Below, piece by piece: positions 32,429 to 35,606 of a DNA stretch of 35,606 bases. The position numbers and the translations under genes are program-made. This DNA is from Bacillota bacterium (GTDB lineage: Bacteria; Bacillota; Dethiobacteria; DTU022): positions 1 through 35,606 of the forward strand of contig JAHYJM010000011.1 in NCBI GenBank assembly GCA_019428945.1, in the 5' to 3' direction. The notes beneath the pieces are model-generated. The model searched no databases and was not told the DNA's origin. It saw nothing but the letters and a program-made list of their open reading frames with translations. The stretch's first letter is position 1, and every line of letters begins with the position of its first letter.

Positions 32429-32442
32429 TACTACACGTAGTA
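32429..32442. promoter_or_regulatory. BlaI/MecI-type dyad ahead of the DUF2318 gene
   Basis: TACTAC-AC-GTAGTA is a perfect 6-bp dyad. It is strongly reminiscent of the MecI/BlaI operator core, which has TACTAC and GTAGTA arms with a 4-bp spacer; here the spacer is 2 bp. It lies 24 bp after the M56 gene stop and just before the ribosome site of the DUF2318 gene, so the downstream transporter genes may be under the same repressor. A TATACT hexamer overlaps it. Confidence 0.5.
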
Positions 32443-32468
32443 GTAGATATGGGAGGTTTTATAACAAA

Positions 32469-33068
32469 ATGACAGGTAATAAGATTAACGAAATCGATAA
32501 GAAAGAACAGTTTACAAAGAGAGCCAGCAATAAGTTGCCCATAATTATGGCAATAGTTGCCATTGCAGCGGTTATGATTTTCGGTGCGATGCTGTTATTC
32601 AATGATTCAAATGAACAGGCTATTGTTTCACCTTTTGGGGAACCGACAGCTAAAACAAGATCGTACATGGGCAAAGTTGTCTCAATGACAATTGTAGAGC
32701 CGGTTATAAGCACTACCCTGGCCGGTATCCCCCTGGAACAGCTTGAGAAAAATGATATTGTCTATTTCGAAGTGGAAAATTCCGATGGTCTTATGGTTCC
32801 CCTGATGGCATACATCACTCCGACAGGTCGAATTTTCACCGGCAGCAGCATGTGTGAACCATGCCAGGGAAGATATTTCTCACTGGCCGGAGAAACGCTA
32901 GTCTGTGACACTTGCCGAACCACATACACCATTGAAAGCCATGAATTTATTTCAGGCTCTGTTACATGCGGCGCTTATCCCCCGGTTTACATGGAACCGG
33001 TTATTGACAATAAGATGGTCAGCATCCCCCTTGAAGATATTTTTCAATGGAAAACAAGGGTATATTAG
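32469..33068 (+). CDS. DUF2318-type membrane-anchored Cys-rich (Fe-S-like) protein
   Basis: The 199-residue protein has a single N-terminal membrane helix (residues 23-43) and an outside domain with C129-x2-C132, C146-x2-C149 and C167 in the order SMCEPCQGRYF, LVCDTCRTTY and VTCGAYPP. This matches the C-terminal, metal- or cluster-binding part of DUF2318/FtrD-like proteins. In Campylobacter and enteric FTR1/P19 iron-import clusters a DUF2318 protein stands next to FtsX-like ABC permeases, as here (established family context). The role is probably electron transfer or metal handling at the outer face of the membrane. The ribosome site GGGAGG lies a little far (12 nt) from the ATG. Confidence 0.75.
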   Translation: MTGNKINEIDKKEQFTKRASNKLPIIMAIVAIAAVMIFGAMLLFNDSNEQAIVSPFGEPTAKTRSYMGKVVSMTIVEPVISTTLAGIPLEQLEKNDIVYFEVENSDGLMVPLMAYITPTGRIFTGSSMCEPCQGRYFSLAGETLVCDTCRTTYTIESHEFISGSVTCGAYPPVYMEPVIDNKMVSIPLEDIFQWKTRVY

Positions 33069-33091
33069 GGTTTATTAAGGAGGCCAATTTA

Positions 33092-33502
33092 ATGACTGAA
33101 AATAATGTTTCAAATAATGACAACAGTACTGGTAAAAACAAGACGCCCAAACAAAAGATCTTCAGCAAACTGATATTGAGCACATTAATTGTTGTGGCTG
33201 CTCTGACGATTTTAATAATGGTTAACAATCAGCTATCGGCACGCACATCCTCATCACTAAATAATAATCCGGTATTTGCAGGAGGTTCCTGCTGCAGAAC
33301 CGGTAACAGTACGGCCGGCGGTGAAAACCAACTGGCAATTAGCGCACTTAACTACTACAGGGATAATTACGAAGAAACTGAAGGACTTACTGCAAGAGTG
33401 GATGATTTCGGTTGTCATCAGGAAATCAGTATCTCCCGCAACGGGATAGAAGTCAGGCGATTTGGATTCAGCAATGGAACATTTTATGAAATCACTCCTT
33501 AA
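33092..33502 (+). CDS. Small membrane protein with vicinal Cys pair, unknown family
   Basis: The 136-residue protein begins at ATG 33092, after AAGGAGG; a longer frame to 33047 overlaps the preceding gene and is less likely. It has one membrane helix (about 25-45), then FAGGSCCRTGNS with C67-C68, and DDFGCHQE with C108 in a small domain that ends FYEITP. The three cysteines and His109 could bind a metal on the outside of the cell. I do not recognise the family. It lies between the DUF2318 gene and the FtsX-like permease in one direction and probably belongs to the same transport system. Confidence 0.7.
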   Translation: MTENNVSNNDNSTGKNKTPKQKIFSKLILSTLIVVAALTILIMVNNQLSARTSSSLNNNPVFAGGSCCRTGNSTAGGENQLAISALNYYRDNYEETEGLTARVDDFGCHQEISISRNGIEVRRFGFSNGTFYEITP

Positions 33503-33523
33503 TAAAATCGTGAGGGACAAAAT

Positions 33524-34723
33524 ATGAACCTTTACTCAATTGCTCTAAATAATATTGCCCGGCGGAAAAAGAGGATGCTTCTAATTCTATTTGGACTAAT
33601 GACTGGAATTGCCATTACAGTGGCTCTTTTCATGATAGTTGAATCAATGCGCCTGGCATTAGGGGATCAAATTGATGAATTCGGAGCTAATATAGTGATA
33701 GTGCCACGTGCCGAAGGAATGGATATAAGCTATGGCGGTACAAATGTTACCAGGGCTTCTGTTGATATAAACCAGTTAACTGAATCGGATCTGGAGTTAA
33801 TCAGTACTATTCCGGATTATAACAGTATTAATCTGATTTCACCAAAATTAGTTGCAGCTGTGTCAGCTAATGATCGTGATGTTATACTCGTTGGAGTACA
33901 ACCCGAACGTGAATTTATCATGAAACCATGGTTTTCACTAAGCGATCAGGCCGGACTTCCCGCCGGGGCATCTCCGGATGATCTGGCTCTGATCAAGCTT
34001 GCTGAAAATAGCTTAATTGCCGGTGCTGATACAGCCCGCAAACTAATGCTTGAAGCAGGCGACGAAGTAATTGTAAACGGCACCTTATTTATTATTGCTG
34101 CTGTAATCAGCCCTCTTGGCTCTGTGGAAGATGGTCTGCTTTACGGAAATCTTGATGCGGTTCAGAACCTGCTCGGCAGACAGGGAGAGATCTCAATGAT
34201 CGAAATCTCTGCATACTGCAACACCTGCCCCATTGAGGATATAGCCGCTCAGCTGAGTGAAGCAATTCCTGGCGGAAGAGTTACAGCATTACGCCAGGCT
34301 GCATTGCTCAGAGAAGAAACTATTAATAAATTCTCAACTTTTTCCATCCTTATCTCTACGGTGGTTCTGATCATTGCTGCGCTGCTGGTTTTAACCACGA
34401 CGATGGCCTCGGTTCATGAACGTACCCGTGAAATAGGCATTTTCAGGGCAATAGGCTTTCGCGGCAGCAATGTGTTGACAGTTATCTTACTTGAAGCTGG
34501 AATAACAGGTTTATCAGGTGGAATTATCGGTTATGTCGTGGGCAGTATCATAGCCCTGAATTTTGGTTCATATCTTACCGGGAATAATATTCCGGTTTTC
34601 TGGCAAGCTAATCTAATTGCCCCTGCAATGCTGCTTGCTTTGTTAATAACTATAACTGCAGCAGCTTATCCTGCATACAGGGCTGCCAGCCTGGACCCGG
34701 CAGAAGCGCTGCGATTTATCTAA
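33524..34723 (+). CDS. FtsX/MacB-type ABC transporter permease
   Basis: The 399-residue protein has the MacB/FtsX topology: one helix near the N-terminus (18-40), a large outside domain (about 45-270) and three C-terminal helices with FSILISTVVLIIAALLVL, TREIGIFRAIGF (the coupling segment that contacts the ATPase) and DPAEALRF at the end. The periplasmic-type domain contains AYCNTCPIED, a CxxC that may bind metal or take part in redox chemistry. It is followed by its ATPase 14 bp later and by a second permease. By neighbourhood it resembles the Cj1661-Cj1663 / FetBCD type module that supports iron uptake. Confidence 0.88.
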   Translation: MNLYSIALNNIARRKKRMLLILFGLMTGIAITVALFMIVESMRLALGDQIDEFGANIVIVPRAEGMDISYGGTNVTRASVDINQLTESDLELISTIPDYNSINLISPKLVAAVSANDRDVILVGVQPEREFIMKPWFSLSDQAGLPAGASPDDLALIKLAENSLIAGADTARKLMLEAGDEVIVNGTLFIIAAVISPLGSVEDGLLYGNLDAVQNLLGRQGEISMIEISAYCNTCPIEDIAAQLSEAIPGGRVTALRQAALLREETINKFSTFSILISTVVLIIAALLVLTTTMASVHERTREIGIFRAIGFRGSNVLTVILLEAGITGLSGGIIGYVVGSIIALNFGSYLTGNNIPVFWQANLIAPAMLLALLITITAAAYPAYRAASLDPAEALRFI

Positions 34724-34737
34724 TCGGGAGGTTAATG

Positions 34738-35481
34738 ATGAAAAATATACTTATTAAAATAGATAAAATACGCAAAACATATAACTCCGGCAGCACAGCA
34801 GTTAATGCACTACAGGATATTTCACTGAATATATCCAGGGGAGAAGCTGCAGCAATTATGGGGCCCTCCGGTTCGGGGAAAAGTACTCTGCTCAGCATTA
34901 TCGGAGGGTTAAATCAACCAACAGAAGGAAAAATATTAATTGATGGTATCGATCTCTATTCTCTGTCGAGGGAAAAACGGGCAGATTTCCGCAGAGAATA
35001 TCTCGGCTTCGTTTTTCAGCAGTTCCAGCTGATACCATATCTGAACGCCCTGGAAAATGTTATGCTTCCACTTACGACAACCCGTTACACATCAAAACAG
35101 AAACGTGATATGGCCACGCACGCCCTGCACCGGGTCAATATGGATACAAAAGCAAATCGATTGCCCAACCAGCTTTCAGGAGGAGAACAGGAGAGAATAG
35201 CGATAGCCAGAGCTGTTGTAAACGAACCGCCTTTAATATTAGCCGATGAGCCTACAGGCAGTCTGGATACAAAAACTTCGGAAGAGATTATGGGTCTCTT
35301 CAGAAATTTGAATGAAAGCGGGCTGACCCTGTTAATGGTTACCCATAATCCAGAGAATACAGCTTACATGAACCGCACCATCACTATGCAGGACGGTATG
35401 CTGATTAGCGGTAGAAAAAACACTATAGCAACAAACTCTTTACCATTTTCCATTAATGAAAGCGCTGGTGTTACAAGATGA
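34738..35481 (+). CDS. LolD/MacB-type ABC transporter ATP-binding protein
   Basis: The 247-residue protein starts at ATG 34738 (or 34735; GGGAGG is 6 or 3 nt upstream). It carries Walker A GPSGSGKST, Q-loop VFQQFQLIPYLNA, signature LSGGEQERIAIARA, Walker B LILADEPTGSLD and the switch His in MVTHNPE. The sequence is typical of the MacB/LolD group that works with FtsX-type permeases, coupling ATP hydrolysis to conformational work rather than classic import. A C-terminal tail of about 25 residues has no known function. It overlaps the next permease gene by 4 bp (ATGA). Confidence 0.94.
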   Translation: MKNILIKIDKIRKTYNSGSTAVNALQDISLNISRGEAAAIMGPSGSGKSTLLSIIGGLNQPTEGKILIDGIDLYSLSREKRADFRREYLGFVFQQFQLIPYLNALENVMLPLTTTRYTSKQKRDMATHALHRVNMDTKANRLPNQLSGGEQERIAIARAVVNEPPLILADEPTGSLDTKTSEEIMGLFRNLNESGLTLLMVTHNPENTAYMNRTITMQDGMLISGRKNTIATNSLPFSINESAGVTR

Positions 35482-35606
35482 CTCTTTTTCAGATCGCCCT
35501 GCGTAATGTAAAAAGACGTAAAAGTAAGATGGCCTTTATGCTGATTGGGCTGGTTATTGCCTCTGCTGCCGTTGTCTCGGTATTTAGTATAATAACAGCA
35601 ATGCAA
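35478..35606 (+). CDS. Second FtsX/MacB-type ABC permease, cut by the window edge
   Basis: An ATG at 35478 overlaps the stop of the ATPase gene (ATGA) and opens a frame to the end of the window, 43 residues. MTLFQIALRNVKRRKSKMAF and the helix that follows resemble the N-terminus of the first permease (MNLYSIALNNIARRKKRML). The transporter is thus probably a heterodimer of two permeases with one type of ATPase. The rest lies outside. Confidence 0.85.
   Translation, partial: MTLFQIALRNVKRRKSKMAFMLIGLVIASAAVVSVFSIITAMQ

Overview
The window looks like a chromosomal segment of a low-to-mid GC, anaerobic, Gram-positive-type bacterium (Firmicutes/Clostridia sensu lato). Supporting signs are strong GGAGG ribosome binding sites with frequent TTG/GTG starts, consensus TTGACA-N17-TATAAT promoters, a stalk-domain N-acetylmuramoyl-alanine amidase, a LiaFSR-like three-gene signalling operon, BlaI/M56 regulation, a UGA-encoded (selenocysteine) thioredoxin and the mercury-methylation pair hgcAB. 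I cannot place it to genus. No rRNA, tRNA, CRISPR array, insertion sequence or prophage was seen; gene order looks like ordinary chromosome with an accessory metal-related block at the right end.

Layout. 1-7.8 kb: 3' part of a class II aldolase-like gene with a strong terminator; a cupin protein; an NmrA-type NAD(P)-binding protein; a split proton-translocating transhydrogenase operon (pntAA-pntAB-pntB); a DUF1295-DUF2177 membrane-protein pair; an MBL-fold hydrolase. 7.8-14 kb: an AlkA-like DNA glycosylase; histidine kinase, response regulator and LiaI/LiaF-like membrane protein; GTP-dependent PEP carboxykinase with an attenuator-like leader; a membrane-anchored thioredoxin-like selenoprotein with an in-frame UGA. 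14-23 kb: HD-domain protein, cell-wall amidase, divergent sirtuin, universal stress protein, a tandem pair of Roadblock-like proteins, an acyl-CoA synthetase, and a MORN-repeat tail-anchored protein whose leader carries a class I cyclic-di-GMP riboswitch. 23-28.7 kb: PlsC-type acyltransferase, a truncated flavin disulfide oxidoreductase next to a CopB-type copper ATPase, serine acetyltransferase and an orphan Dam methylase.

28.8-35.6 kb is the most notable part: a MarR-family regulator is translationally coupled (4-bp overlap) to hgcA, followed by hgcB, i.e. a complete mercury-methylation operon behind a consensus promoter with an overlapping operator-like dyad. Immediately downstream is a BlaI-type repressor with an M56 membrane metallopeptidase behind its own promoter and palindromic operator, then a DUF2318 Cys-rich membrane protein, a small protein with a vicinal Cys pair, and an FtsX/MacB-type ABC transporter (permease, ATPase, second permease cut by the window edge). 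This second block resembles the accessory genes of the FTR1/P19 iron-import systems. Vicinal cysteine pairs recur in MarR, HgcA, HgcB and the small membrane protein, suggesting a thiol/metal theme across the region (inference).
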